The notes: generated from the letters alone by a model not told the origin. 64,000 nucleotides of DNA from Bacteriovorax sp. PP10 (GCF_035013165.1 NZ_JAYGJQ010000002.1:868001-932000); one strand, 5' to 3'. Counted from the stretch's first letter, positions 49,256-58,848 are shown. Made by a program: numbers and translations.

Positions 49256-49444
49256 TTACTTACGTGAACCAACGTCGCGCTTTGAGCCGATGTCTTTATC
49301 TTTTGAAAGATTTTGGTCTTTCATAGATCCAGAGTGTGCAGTATCTTTATCTGGGGTATGCATATGCCCTTTTCTGTTGTCTAAGTTCTTAGACGTGTCA
49401 GTTGTTGCTTTTTTTCCTGAAGAGAATTTTTTGTCTTGTACCAC
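49256..49444 (-). CDS. Small charged protein, unknown (sigma-54-linked)
   Basis: 62 residues from a GTG at 49444 with GGAGG 5 bp upstream; the longer frame runs across the sigma-54 promoter. Start VVQDKKFSSGKKATTDTSKN, then charged, Lys/Asp/Ser-rich sequence with no hydrophobic core (DKDTAHSGSMKDQNLSKDKD). The start context and composition resemble the 51-aa gene at 14995. Sigma-54-type promoter plus TGAGGCA repeat upstream and a 13-bp terminator downstream. Probably disordered; function unknown. Confidence 0.7.
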   Translation of the reverse strand: MVQDKKFSSGKKATTDTSKNLDNRKGHMHTPDKDTAHSGSMKDQNLSKDKDIGSKRDVGSRK

Positions 49445-49481
49445 TGAGTCCTCCATGGTTGTTTTTACCTGAAATGGGTTA

Positions 49482-49497
49482 AGCATGTTTGGTGCCA
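49482..49497 (-). promoter_or_regulatory. Sigma-54-type promoter for the 62-aa gene
   Basis: Minus-strand TGGCACCAAACATGCT; one mismatch; 38 bp before the GTG at 49444. Confidence 0.85.
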
Positions 49498-49535
49498 AGG
49501 TTTTTATCCGTTTTTTTTTGCTTAACAGACATACT

Positions 49536-49564
49536 TGAGGCAAATTGGTTAAGTTCTCGTGGCG
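49536..49564. promoter_or_regulatory. Upstream activator-like direct repeat (UAS-3)
   Basis: TGAGGCA (49536-49542), then ATTGGTTAA, with a weaker second copy CGTGGCG exactly 22 bp on (49558-49564); 39 bp upstream of the sigma-54 site. Confidence 0.6.
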
Positions 49565-49658
49565 AAAAAGGTGATGGAATTAATTTTGAATAGTTTTAAT
49601 GAAGAGTTATTAACAAAAAATAGTTGATAAAATAAATACGCTAAAAGGAAAAAACAAA

Positions 49659-50210
49659 ATGAAAATTTTATTATTTGCAGGAAGTTTAAGAAAAGATTCT
49701 CTTAATAAAAAATTAGTGAGGGTTGCAAATGTCTTAGTCAAAAGTAATAAAGATGTAGAAACAACTCTGGTCGATTTGCAAGAACTGCAGTTTCCAGTTT
49801 ACGATGGCGACATTGAAGCAAAAGGAATTCCTGAAAGCGTACAAAAATTATCAAAACTTGTAGGTGAAGCCGATGCCATTATTATTTCTTCACCGGAGTA
49901 CAATGCCTCTATCTCAAGCCCGTTAAAAAATACGATTGATTGGTTGTCGCGTGTGAAGCCTCTGGACCTCGCTAAGAAACAAATTCTTCTTTTAGGAGCA
50001 TCTCCTGGAGAGCTGGGATCAATGAGGGCCTTGATTCATACGAAGCCTTCTTTTGAAACTCTGGGGAACTTTGTTTACCCTTCAGTCTTTGCTCTACCTA
50101 AAGCTGATAAAGCTTTTGATGAGGAGGGCAAACTTGTCGATCCCAAAAGAGAGGAAAGACTGCAGAAACTGGTGAATGAATTTATTGTTTATGCTCAGAA
50201 GAAAGAATAG
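49659..50210 (+). CDS. NADPH-dependent FMN reductase-family protein
   Basis: 183 residues, flavodoxin fold: LLFAGSLRKDSLNKKL (FMN phosphate loop), ADAIIISSPEYNASISSPLK (SPEYN motif), NTIDWLSR and LLLGASPGELGSMRAL. Reduces FMN or quinones with NAD(P)H. AAAAGGA precedes the ATG. Single gene; followed by a divergent-free 84-bp gap. Confidence 0.88.
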   Translation: MKILLFAGSLRKDSLNKKLVRVANVLVKSNKDVETTLVDLQELQFPVYDGDIEAKGIPESVQKLSKLVGEADAIIISSPEYNASISSPLKNTIDWLSRVKPLDLAKKQILLLGASPGELGSMRALIHTKPSFETLGNFVYPSVFALPKADKAFDEEGKLVDPKREERLQKLVNEFIVYAQKKE

Positions 50211-50294
50211 TCCTGTAAAAAGTTCATAAGAGAGAAGAGCCGTGCTTTTTTGTGTTACAAGCTCTCCATTAAACAAACCTATGGAGACGAACAT

Positions 50295-50651
50295 ATGAAA
50301 GCACTTCTATTTACAGTTGCAACTCTTTTCTCAATCACTGCTATGGCAGACCAATGTGCATACATTTCTCAAGGAGAAGCTGAAAGAGCTGCTCTATTAT
50401 TACAAAAAGGTTCAGTAGTTGCTGAGTACTGCGAACTTTGTGGTGACACAACAGCAACAGTATCAACTGTTAAGTCTGTATCTTTAGCAAAAGTTGCTAA
50501 CGGTCAATACACACAAGTATCTGTTAACGGTAAAGCTGTAGACCTTGCTTACTTGTACCTTCAAGTAGCTCCAGGTAAAAAAGTTAACGTGGCTCAAGCT
50601 GTAAACTGCGAATCTCTAGACGCAACAACAGTATCAAGCGTTATTAAATAA
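50295..50651 (+). CDS. Small secreted Cys-containing protein
   Basis: 118 residues from the ATG at 50295 (GGAGA 7 bp upstream), signal peptide MKALLFTVATLFSITAMA. The mature part has CAYISQ, CELC and a final NCES, so two disulfides are possible. Codon use is strongly biased to preferred codons, suggesting high expression. Unknown family. A strong terminator follows. Confidence 0.7.
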   Translation: MKALLFTVATLFSITAMADQCAYISQGEAERAALLLQKGSVVAEYCELCGDTTATVSTVKSVSLAKVANGQYTQVSVNGKAVDLAYLYLQVAPGKKVNVAQAVNCESLDATTVSSVIK

Positions 50652-50667
50652 ATTTTAAAATCTAAAA

Positions 50668-50710
50668 GGGTTCCATCGGATCATTGATCTGGTGGAACCC
50701 TTTTTTTTTT
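50668..50710 (+). terminator. Strong terminator
   Basis: GGGTTCCA ... TGGTGGAACCC with an inner GGATC/GATCT pairing, then ten T's. Confidence 0.85.
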
Positions 50711-50725
50711 GCTATAAGAGCGCCT

Positions 50726-52030
50726 ATGAAAACAAAAATACTTCGCGGACAAGCTCTAAGCTTTAAAGCAGACCCATTTATCGTTGGCGACCAAGCTTCA
50801 ATTCATTATGAAAGTGATGGTCTAATATTTCTTCAAGATGGCAAGGTCACAGAATTCGGATCTTACAAAAATCTAAAAGACAAAATTCCAGCGGGAGCTG
50901 AAATTAAAGTTTATACAGACTCGTTAATCATTCCGGGTTTCGTTGATACTCACGTTCATTACCCTCAGACTCAAATTATCGGGGCCTATGGTAAGCAATT
51001 AATTGACTGGCTTAATAATTATACGTTCATTGCTGAACAACAGTTTGCTGATTACTCACACGCTGAAAAGATCGCAAAAGTTTTCGTTCAAGAAAGTCTT
51101 CGCGCCGGAACAACAACATCTGCCGTGTTCTGTACAGTTCACCCGCATTCAGTTGATGCCATCTTTGAAGAAGCTCAAAAACTTAATTTAAGAATGGTTG
51201 CCGGTAAAGTACTGATGGACAGAAATGCTCCTGCTGCTTTAACTGACACTGCTCAAAGTGCTTATGATGACTCGAAAGCATTAATCAAAAAATGGCATGG
51301 CAAAGGAAGACTTTCATATGCCGTGACTCCACGTTTTGCTCCAACGTCATCTCCAGAGCAATTAGAACTTGCCGGTGCCCTTTGGAAGGAAAGCCCGGGA
51401 ACATACATGCACACTCACATCTCTGAGAATCTTGGAGAGATTGCATGGGTAAAAGATTTATTCCCAGAAAGAAAAAGCTATCTCGATGTTTATGATCACT
51501 ACGGACTAGTAGGAGAGAGATCTCTACTTGCTCACGGTGTTCACTTAACTGAAGAAGAATTCACGAGAATTCATAAAACAGGAGCGTGCGTATGCCATTG
51601 CTCAACTTCAAATGAATTTTTAGGAAGTGGTTTATTCCCATTCGAGCGAGCAAAAGATAAAAAGCGCCCGGTTCGCGTAGGACTTGGAACTGATATCGGT
51701 GCTGGAACAAGTTTTTCTCATCTTCAGACAATGAATGAGTCTTATAAGATTGCTCAGCTTCAAGGGTATTCATTATCTTCAGCATGTGCTTTCTATTTGG
51801 CAACTAAAGGTGGAGCGAACTCTCTTTACCTTGATGATAAAATCGGATCGATTGCACCTGGAATGGAAGCAGATCTTGTGGTGCTTGATTTAAAATCAAC
51901 TCCATTAATGGATTTCAGAATGAGTTACTGCAAAGATATTCATGAAGTTCTCTTCATCCTTATGACTCTTGGTGATGACCGCGCTACAAAGGCCGTGTAT
52001 GTAGCAGGCACTCAGGTTTATGGAGAATAA
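50726..52030 (+). CDS. guaD: Guanine deaminase
   Basis: 434 residues from the ATG at 50726; the longer frame includes the terminator. Amidohydrolase signature: IPGFVDTHVHYPQTQIIGAY (HxH metal site), ISENLGEIAWVKDLFPER, LLAHGVHLTEEEF, CHCSTSNEFLGSGLFPFER and VGLGTDIGAGTSFSHLQTMN. This order is that of GuaD, which converts guanine to xanthine and ammonia. It overlaps the next gene by 11 bp, so they are coupled. Confidence 0.92.
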   Translation: MKTKILRGQALSFKADPFIVGDQASIHYESDGLIFLQDGKVTEFGSYKNLKDKIPAGAEIKVYTDSLIIPGFVDTHVHYPQTQIIGAYGKQLIDWLNNYTFIAEQQFADYSHAEKIAKVFVQESLRAGTTTSAVFCTVHPHSVDAIFEEAQKLNLRMVAGKVLMDRNAPAALTDTAQSAYDDSKALIKKWHGKGRLSYAVTPRFAPTSSPEQLELAGALWKESPGTYMHTHISENLGEIAWVKDLFPERKSYLDVYDHYGLVGERSLLAHGVHLTEEEFTRIHKTGACVCHCSTSNEFLGSGLFPFERAKDKKRPVRVGLGTDIGAGTSFSHLQTMNESYKIAQLQGYSLSSACAFYLATKGGANSLYLDDKIGSIAPGMEADLVVLDLKSTPLMDFRMSYCKDIHEVLFILMTLGDDRATKAVYVAGTQVYGE

Positions 52031-52694
52031 AAATCCAGAGCGTATTGTTGAATGTGGTGATGCCATTGAATGGCTAAAGGCCCACGACAAATTTGAGGGG
52101 GCCTCTGTTGTCGCTTCAATGCCGGATATTTCTGAGTTTACTAATACTACATTAGCGCAGTGGAAAGAGTGGTTCACGACAACTGCTGCGCTTATCATGT
52201 CTCGCTGTCCAGATGACGGTGTGGCAGTTTTTTATCAGTCAGACATTAAGTACGAAGGCGTTTGGGTTGATAAGGCCTATTTGGTTCAAAAAGCAGCGGA
52301 GAGTGTAGGGATGGAGCAGCTTTGGCATAAAGTTGTATGCCGTGTTCCTGCAGGAATCGCGACTTTTGGAAAACCTTCTTATTCACACATTTTATGTTTT
52401 TCGAAAAACGTCAGACTTCACGATATGTCTCGTTCGACTCCCGATGTGATCGGTGACCTGGGGGATAAGACTTGGGTGCGTGGAATGGGGCTTGAGAACT
52501 GTTTGATGATCACTAAGTTCATTGCGACTCATACGAATTCAACGAGAGTCGTTCACCCATTTTGTGGTGAGGGAAGTATTCTGGCTGCGGCCAATAAGAA
52601 TGGGTTAAATGCTCTGGGTATTGAGCGCTCTCCCAAACGTGTTGAGAAAGCGCGGACTCTACAAATATCTGATGATAAAAAATGGATTCTTTAA
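52020..52694 (+). CDS. SAM-dependent methyltransferase-like protein
   Basis: 224 residues. The C-terminal HPFCGEGSILAAANKNGLNA followed by LGIERSPKRVEKA is a class I SAM-binding site of the circularly arranged DNA/RNA N-methyltransferase type. At the position of the (D/N)PP(Y/W) catalytic motif it has VASMPDISEF, so amino-methylation activity is doubtful. Coupled to guaD by an 11-bp overlap. Target unknown. Confidence 0.72.
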   Translation: MENKNPERIVECGDAIEWLKAHDKFEGASVVASMPDISEFTNTTLAQWKEWFTTTAALIMSRCPDDGVAVFYQSDIKYEGVWVDKAYLVQKAAESVGMEQLWHKVVCRVPAGIATFGKPSYSHILCFSKNVRLHDMSRSTPDVIGDLGDKTWVRGMGLENCLMITKFIATHTNSTRVVHPFCGEGSILAAANKNGLNALGIERSPKRVEKARTLQISDDKKWIL

Positions 52695-52695
52695 G

Positions 52696-53118
52696 TTAAA
52701 GGTCTCTGTCACCTTTATCTACGTAAGGGAATAGCATGTTATGTTTAGCGTAGAAATCGGCATATCTTTTACCAATTTTTACAGTACATTCCATTTCCAA
52801 TGTTTTTATTGAGCCGTCAGTATCTTCATATTTTACGATAGCATCTTTTGTGTTGTCTAATTGAACTCTAATACGAACACCATCTGCGATATCCCAATTC
52901 CCTTCTGATACAATTTTCAACTTCTGCTTAGAGTTAGTTAACTTAATCTCATAAGCTTCATTAAGATTTTCTACTCTAGAGTAATAATTGATGACTTTTA
53001 GATCAAGCTTGAATTGTTTTGATTCATCCTGGCAGTTTAATTTGTACATTGTTGCATGACCAGCAAATGCAGGAAGTGAAGTGGTAAGTGCAATCGCAAA
53101 AATAATTAGTGATTTCAT
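52696..53118 (-). CDS. Secreted hypothetical protein
   Basis: 140 residues from the ATG at 53118 with GGAG upstream and a signal peptide (MKSLIIFAIALTTSLPAFAG). Beta-rich mature part with two cysteines (KLNCQDESKQF and MECTVKIG). No family recognised. The upstream frame of about 40 codons has no ribosome site. The 150 bp upstream contain no further gene. Confidence 0.68.
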   Translation of the reverse strand: MKSLIIFAIALTTSLPAFAGHATMYKLNCQDESKQFKLDLKVINYYSRVENLNEAYEIKLTNSKQKLKIVSEGNWDIADGVRIRVQLDNTKDAIVKYEDTDGSIKTLEMECTVKIGKRYADFYAKHNMLFPYVDKGDRDL

Positions 53119-53269
53119 TCTAGTGACTCCATTTTTTTTGTTATGTACATAATTGATAGCACAAATAAGGAGCACCACTATTTTCGTGTAAAATTTATAG
53201 GTGCCAGCAGACTTGTGGTAGTGCAGTTGCAAAACTACAAGTTTGCTAAGGCCTGAAATTTCTAAATCC

Positions 53270-54754
53270 TTAATTAACTTGAAACATCCTCAAATTACCA
53301 TCGATATCCATTTGGTAAAGATTGCTTCCATCCACACTGATGGATGCATAATTTTCATTCCATTTAGACTGAGTACTGGATGGCACCCAGTGTGAAAGAA
53401 TTTTTCCACTTTCAGGTTCGATTGCAAATAATCCATTGTTGAAACTTGGATACCACAATAATCCACTTTGAGGGGCGTACTCAAAACTCGTCATTGAATT
53501 ACTTATTGGCGTTTGAGATGTTGAATGACACCACATTTTTTCTTTTAGATTGAGATTAACTCCACATGCATTTCCATTTATGTCTGCGAGAAAGATAAAC
53601 TCTTGATCCTGTTTTTTTAGATAAAGAGGTTTTGAAGTTAAGGGAGCATCAAAGGGGATAGAAAAGTGTGGATTACCAGATTTTTTATCCAAACAGTGGA
53701 GAAGACCAATAGACGATTTGACATAGATCTCACCGAGAGCAAAACATACATCTTTTTCAGTGATCACCGGATGCATCCAATTTGAAAGTGGTAGCTCTTT
53801 TTTCCAAATCGTTTTGCCTGTCTGAAATTCGTAAGCGATAGCATAGCTTCTATCTCGAACAGTTCCTTTTTCTACTCCTGTTCCTGAATAAATAATTCCA
53901 TTTTGTACCGAGACCGTTGCATCAAGATGTCCATCTTTACGATGCCATAATTCTTTCATCGTCATAGGATCGAGTGCATAGAGTCCATCGTTACCACCAG
54001 TAATGAACATTACTTCTTTGTCTTGAAAGTTTTCAATAAGGGGCTGGCCTTCCGTGTGTCCAGCTGTGTTGAAAGCATTAATAAACTTACCAGTGCTTAA
54101 ATTAAAAGAGTAAATTCTCGCATGGTGAGTGGAGTGATTTCCTTCTCCAGCAAAAAGTCTATTTTTATAAATAATGGGTCTTGTTGTTACCTGAGTGCCA
54201 ATGAAAAAAGCTCTTTTTATGGCCAGACTTTTTTTGTCAAACTCATAAATCTTTCCATCATCAGAACCATAAAAAATAGAGTTTCCTGAGATGACTCCTG
54301 ACCTAAAAGCACCTTTGGATATTTTAGTTTCATTTATGAGCTTTAGTGAACTGATTGGTGAAGAAGTAATGTTGTTATCATAATTGTGCTTGCGAAAGCG
54401 AGAGTCCGGATAAACTTCATATGAAGGATGTGCATTTTTATTTGAATAATGCTCAATTGTATAAATGAAACTTGGTAGCGTATCTATATAGATGTAGCTT
54501 TTATAAATTCCCCATCCAAGAAGATTCATAATCATCATGGAAATAAGCACACGTTTTTTTAATAGCACTTCAAGGAACTGCTTTGGTCCTTCAGTGTGCA
54601 ACTTAATTCCAAACCAGCCTGCCACTAAACTTGCCAGAGATGTAAGCGCTACTGTCAAGGCTGTCAGTGGTATAAAGACAGTAGGGATAATTCCCGGAAT
54701 AAATCCTTTGGTGGCAAGTTCATGATTTTGGCTAAGCCAGTGTAATACGTCCAT
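53270..54754 (-). CDS. Membrane-anchored PQQ-like beta-propeller protein
   Basis: About 494 residues if started at 54754 (MDVLHWL; an ATG three codons earlier, at 54763, is equally possible). Both starts lie inside the 3' end of the upstream gene. Two hydrophobic segments near residues 22-48 and 70-90 are followed by a propeller of PQQ-type blades (GSDDGKIYEFDKKSLAIKRA, FAGEGNHSTH, GGNDGLYALDPMTMKELWHR, GTGVEKGTV). Lacks dehydrogenase catalytic motifs, so probably a binding or scaffolding propeller on the outside of the inner membrane. Coupled to the phosphotransferase-like gene. Confidence 0.72.
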   Translation of the reverse strand: MDVLHWLSQNHELATKGFIPGIIPTVFIPLTALTVALTSLASLVAGWFGIKLHTEGPKQFLEVLLKKRVLISMMIMNLLGWGIYKSYIYIDTLPSFIYTIEHYSNKNAHPSYEVYPDSRFRKHNYDNNITSSPISSLKLINETKISKGAFRSGVISGNSIFYGSDDGKIYEFDKKSLAIKRAFFIGTQVTTRPIIYKNRLFAGEGNHSTHHARIYSFNLSTGKFINAFNTAGHTEGQPLIENFQDKEVMFITGGNDGLYALDPMTMKELWHRKDGHLDATVSVQNGIIYSGTGVEKGTVRDRSYAIAYEFQTGKTIWKKELPLSNWMHPVITEKDVCFALGEIYVKSSIGLLHCLDKKSGNPHFSIPFDAPLTSKPLYLKKQDQEFIFLADINGNACGVNLNLKEKMWCHSTSQTPISNSMTSFEYAPQSGLLWYPSFNNGLFAIEPESGKILSHWVPSSTQSKWNENYASISVDGSNLYQMDIDGNLRMFQVN

Positions 54755-57026
54755 TATTCCCATCCACCCAGATTTTATCGCCATCCTTAAAACGGAGGTG
54801 ACATTGTTTGATCCCACTTACAGCAGGTAAGTTCATTTCGCGGGCAACGATTGCGCAATGAGAGAGCACGCCTCCCTTTTCCACAATCACGGCCTTTGAT
54901 TTTAAGAATAATCCTGTCCATCCAGGGTCAGTTGACTCTGCGACTAAGATCGTATTTTTCGGCCAGTTATCAACATCAATATTATCCGGAGAATTCACAA
55001 CCCTCACTTCACCAAAAACTAATCCAGGAGACAAGGCCATGCCATTGAAAGATTTTATATTTGATTCATCTTTACTGGTCAGAATGTTTTCAAGCTTTGA
55101 GAGCTCCAGTATCGTTGGTAAATAAACAGACTTACTCAATTCAGTGGTATCTCTTCTTTTTTTTGCTCTTGAAAGATTAAAGTCGTTGTTTAAAATTTCC
55201 TGGAAAGAATGCCAGAATATTTCATTACCGATTTTGTTTCGCTTAGAAATTTCTAAAGCGATATAACGTATATGTGAGTATGGAGAAAGTAGACTCATTT
55301 TCCATTTTTCTCTAAGCTCAAGCATGTCACGCAAAAGTTTCCATTCTTTTTCTATAACTTGTTTTTTATATGTTTTAAGTTCATTAATTTCTGACTCAAC
55401 CGATTTTAAACTAGAGTTATTCATTGCTCTTTCGTCTGCTGAAGATTTGAAAAAAGCATTATCAGAAAGTTCCATCCATCTGGGATGAGACAATTCAAGT
55501 TCTCCAGGACCGCGATGGCCATACTTCTGCATAAAATGAATTCTTTTGGCCGGGTCATTAGACGCTTTTTTATAATCCTCATTCATCTCCATTGTCACAG
55601 TATGAATGCCGATGGATAACCATTGGTTTAAGCATTTATCAATTTCATCGTGGGGAAGGACCCCTTTTAAAAGTGATCTAAGACTTTGCGAGGTTGATTC
55701 AATCAAAGTGATAAGAACTAATGGCCATGTTAAATGATCTTCATAGAAAAGTGTTACTTCTCTCTGAAAAAGTTCATGTAATTCTAGGTCAGAGATTTTT
55801 TGATAATGATCCAGTTCTTTTACACGAAAAGATTTATCAGAAAAAACGGTTAGCTCTTTTGCACATTCCAAAAGCCACTGTTGTCTTTGTGTTGAAAGAC
55901 GAAGTCCTACTTTTAGCATTCTCAGCATTGTAAAAGGTGTGAGAATGAACATTTTTAAAGTCATCTTTTTAAAATCAAATTTTAACTTAGGTGTGCTTTT
56001 AAGTTCTAGGCGATACGGGATGGGCCCAAAGTAGAGTGGGGCCAGCATGGAGATGTTTACATAACCACGATTAAAAATTCTCTCTAGTAAAGAATGTGAT
56101 TCATTTGGAAGTTCTTCATCAATACCTAAATAACCCAACTTCTTAAGTGCTTTGGAAAAAGCATGTTGTTTCGAAAATGCTTCCTTCCATATGCTAAAAG
56201 TTAATTCGCTGGGAGGACCATTCCATTCAGCAAAAGTTCCTCCATCCCATAATGTATTTGTTGGATAGGTCGACTTTAAGCGTTTTAATTCTTCTTCAAT
56301 AATTCTTTTTTCTTCAGATTTACCTGAGAGAGCGGTAATAGGACGGGCCTGTAATATTTTTAGTTTATTGTCTTGATCTATGGCCCACTCGATATCAATT
56401 TCGTGGCCAAAAAAATTGCGAATGGCGATACCTGTGTTGACAAGTTCTTCTATGTTGAAAAGCTTTGTTGTTGCCACTTTTTTTTCTTCAAAATGCCATG
56501 GTGTTTTTTTCCCGGACACAAGGTCTTCACCAAGTCCTTCTATCGCTTCAATTATCCATCCTGCTTCATTGGTTCTTGGGTCGACACTAAAGAAGACACC
56601 AGAGAGCTTTGGGTTTACCATCACCTGTAAAACGACGTTCATTTTCACCAAATCTGATCTTTCTTTCAAAAAGTGTTCACGGTAAAGAGCACTGGATTTT
56701 TTATACATGGATTGAAAGCAATTTTTAATAGACGTCTTAATTCCAGTTTCGTTGTCGATATTTAAATAACTAGAATTTTGTCCAGCGAAACTTTGCTCAC
56801 TTGAATCTTCTCCGATGGCCGAACTCCTGATCGCAAGTTTTGGCGAAGATTGTTTTTTCCACCACGAATAGATTTCATCCCATTCTTTATCACTAACCGG
56901 CATTTCGGTCAGGATTAAACCATCAGGAACGGGGAAGCCTGCATTCTTCATAAGACCTAAAGTGAAGCCTTTTCCGCCTAAAAAATTATCTTTCTTTGTA
57001 ATTTGATCAAAATAATAAGTACTCAT
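54732..57026 (-). CDS. PEP-synthase/rifampicin phosphotransferase-like protein
   Basis: 764 residues from the ATG at 57026. N-terminal ATP-grasp domain (GGKGFTLGLMKNAGFPVPDG; LAIRSSAIGEDSSEQSFAGQ; EGLGEDLVSGKKTPW; IDIEWAIDQDNKLKILQARP), a long helical middle, and a C-terminal swivelling His domain (ILVAESTDPGWTGLFLKSKA, then VEKGGVLSHCAIVAREMNLP with the phospho-His). The PEP-binding barrel of PEP synthase is absent, the layout of rifampicin phosphotransferases and related small-molecule kinases. The target is unknown; a role in resistance is not shown. Confidence 0.82.
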   Translation of the reverse strand: MSTYYFDQITKKDNFLGGKGFTLGLMKNAGFPVPDGLILTEMPVSDKEWDEIYSWWKKQSSPKLAIRSSAIGEDSSEQSFAGQNSSYLNIDNETGIKTSIKNCFQSMYKKSSALYREHFLKERSDLVKMNVVLQVMVNPKLSGVFFSVDPRTNEAGWIIEAIEGLGEDLVSGKKTPWHFEEKKVATTKLFNIEELVNTGIAIRNFFGHEIDIEWAIDQDNKLKILQARPITALSGKSEEKRIIEEELKRLKSTYPTNTLWDGGTFAEWNGPPSELTFSIWKEAFSKQHAFSKALKKLGYLGIDEELPNESHSLLERIFNRGYVNISMLAPLYFGPIPYRLELKSTPKLKFDFKKMTLKMFILTPFTMLRMLKVGLRLSTQRQQWLLECAKELTVFSDKSFRVKELDHYQKISDLELHELFQREVTLFYEDHLTWPLVLITLIESTSQSLRSLLKGVLPHDEIDKCLNQWLSIGIHTVTMEMNEDYKKASNDPAKRIHFMQKYGHRGPGELELSHPRWMELSDNAFFKSSADERAMNNSSLKSVESEINELKTYKKQVIEKEWKLLRDMLELREKWKMSLLSPYSHIRYIALEISKRNKIGNEIFWHSFQEILNNDFNLSRAKKRRDTTELSKSVYLPTILELSKLENILTSKDESNIKSFNGMALSPGLVFGEVRVVNSPDNIDVDNWPKNTILVAESTDPGWTGLFLKSKAVIVEKGGVLSHCAIVAREMNLPAVSGIKQCHLRFKDGDKIWVDGNNGRITLA

Positions 57027-57162
57027 ATGGATCAAGTTATAGTGTGCAGGGGAAAAAGAGTATGATGTGTGTCAGCCTTTATTTAAAATATACTGACATT
57101 GATCATAGTAATCTTTCTCATTATTCAGTTAGCATGACAGATAAACTAACAGAGGTGGATTA

Positions 57163-58320
57163 ATGAAATTGTTGCTACTGATACTAGCTTTGTCTTTTAA
57201 TACGGCAAATGCGAATACTGAGGCCGTCAATGATGACTCCAAAGTTCAAGCAAAGGCCATCATGAGTGGGGTATATGAGTCTTTTATTAAGGTTATTCCG
57301 TATGTTTATTCAGATGAAAATAGCATTGAAGCTTTAAAAAAGGATCCGGCCAAAAAAGCTGAACTGATTAAAAACCTCACAGATATCTCTGAGTTTTTTA
57401 AAAGCGCAAAGCATGTGGAGTATTTTCAAAGACCTGGCTTCAGGCCAAGTCTGGATACGATGAATTCTCATTTGGCCGATACTATTGTATCAGTTCAAAA
57501 TAATAATTTTGCTTTTGCTCAAAAGCGCCTTGATGCTTTGACCTCGCTGTGTATTTCTTGCCATAGTCAATTATCAGCTCATGGAACTGCTAATGCTTTC
57601 GGGGATGCTGTCAATAAAGCACGCAGGGAAGATTTTGAATCTGATTATGCATTTGGTAATTACTTATATCTTATACGTCGATTTGATGATTCTGAAAAAT
57701 ATTTAAACCTAGCACTTGAAAAGGCACTTAAAGAATCCAGATCTCACGAACTGTATTCATCATTAAGAAGAATGATTTCAATTCATACAAAAATATCCTT
57801 TAATTATAAAAAGGCGAATGATTTTGTGAATAAGTATAAAACGGATCTTCGACTTCCAATACTGGCCAAAACAACATTAAATTCATGGAGTAGCTCACTT
57901 ACACCCTGGAAAAAATTTGATGCAAGTAAAGTCGATTCTATCGAGCAGTTCATAAAGACTCATTTGAGTCCATTGGAAGAACTTAAAGAGCAAACAGGGA
58001 GTGACAATGATATTACTCTATTGATTGCATCCGGGATTTTATCGAAATATCTTAATGATCATCCTCAAACTCAAAATGCTCCATTAATATTATACTGGCT
58101 GGCCATTGCTGAACGTCGCTTAAGCAACACGTATTTTTTTACATTAAGTGATCTGTATTTAAAAGATTGCATAAGACTTTATCCTAAAACTGCTTTAGCA
58201 AAAAAATGTTATGCGCTATATGAAGAAGGTGTTCAGTTCGGATACAGCGGATCAGGTGGAACTGATATTCCTCCAGATGAAAAGAGAGAGCTTGCCCGAA
58301 TGAGGGATTTACTTAAATAA
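57163..58320 (+). CDS. Secreted CxxCH-containing protein
   Basis: 385 residues with a signal peptide (MKLLLLILALSFNTANA). One heme-c-type motif CISCH at 130-134 follows a helical region, but no distal Met ligand is evident; the rest is helical and TPR-like (NYLYLIRRFDDSEKYLNLAL). Periplasmic, perhaps a mono-heme cytochrome-like protein; family unknown. GAGG precedes the ATG. A hairpin separates it from the convergent gene. Confidence 0.68.
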   Translation: MKLLLLILALSFNTANANTEAVNDDSKVQAKAIMSGVYESFIKVIPYVYSDENSIEALKKDPAKKAELIKNLTDISEFFKSAKHVEYFQRPGFRPSLDTMNSHLADTIVSVQNNNFAFAQKRLDALTSLCISCHSQLSAHGTANAFGDAVNKARREDFESDYAFGNYLYLIRRFDDSEKYLNLALEKALKESRSHELYSSLRRMISIHTKISFNYKKANDFVNKYKTDLRLPILAKTTLNSWSSSLTPWKKFDASKVDSIEQFIKTHLSPLEELKEQTGSDNDITLLIASGILSKYLNDHPQTQNAPLILYWLAIAERRLSNTYFFTLSDLYLKDCIRLYPKTALAKKCYALYEEGVQFGYSGSGGTDIPPDEKRELARMRDLLK

Positions 58321-58328
58321 TTTAAACT

Positions 58329-58353
58329 GCCCCACAGGAAGACCTGATGGGGC
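58329..58353. terminator. Terminator between convergent genes
   Basis: GCCCC-A-CAGG-AAGA-CCTG-AT-GGGGC hairpin. Confidence 0.65.
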
Positions 58354-58362
58354 TTAGTTTTA

Positions 58363-58848
58363 TTAATGGAGTAAATTCTCAGGATGTAAATTGGCCAATC
58401 CCTTCATCTGATTATCCAAAGGAAGTGAATTATGCTCATGAGTGATAAGCCACTTGTCACCAAACTTTTTTAGACAAGTCGTATTTCTCATCCACATATC
58501 AACTTTTTCTTCACCATTTTTTGGTTCACCGCTCATATGCACAAGAGCGTGAGTAAAAGCGACATCGCCCTCAATCGTAAACTTCTGTTTGTCATAGTCA
58601 AAATGAACCGGGAATTTAAAGTAATTTATAAAAAACTCTTGCCATGATTTTTGATATTTATCTTTCCCCGCAAATTCTAAAGGCGGCATCATATCGTACG
58701 CAATAATATCATCGGAATAAAAAGACATGATGTGCTTAATATCTCCTTCGCGAATGGCCTCTGCAAAACTCTCTAAAGTTTGGTAGACTTCATCTCTTTG
58801 GTAAGTTTTATGGTCGTACCGGGGTAATTGAGTATTTAAATTTTCCAT
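58363..58848 (-). CDS. SnoaL/NTF2-like small protein
   Basis: 161 residues with the NTF2-like layout: VYQTLESFAEAIREGDIKHI, MSFYSDDIIAYDMMPPLEFA, then GDVAFTHALVHMSG and WLITHEHNSLPLD. Resembles the DUF4440/SnoaL-like ketosteroid-isomerase family often found in stress loci. Activity unknown. AAGGAGG upstream and a sigma-54-type promoter 36 bp before the ATG. Confidence 0.8.
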   Translation of the reverse strand: MENLNTQLPRYDHKTYQRDEVYQTLESFAEAIREGDIKHIMSFYSDDIIAYDMMPPLEFAGKDKYQKSWQEFFINYFKFPVHFDYDKQKFTIEGDVAFTHALVHMSGEPKNGEEKVDMWMRNTTCLKKFGDKWLITHEHNSLPLDNQMKGLANLHPENLLH

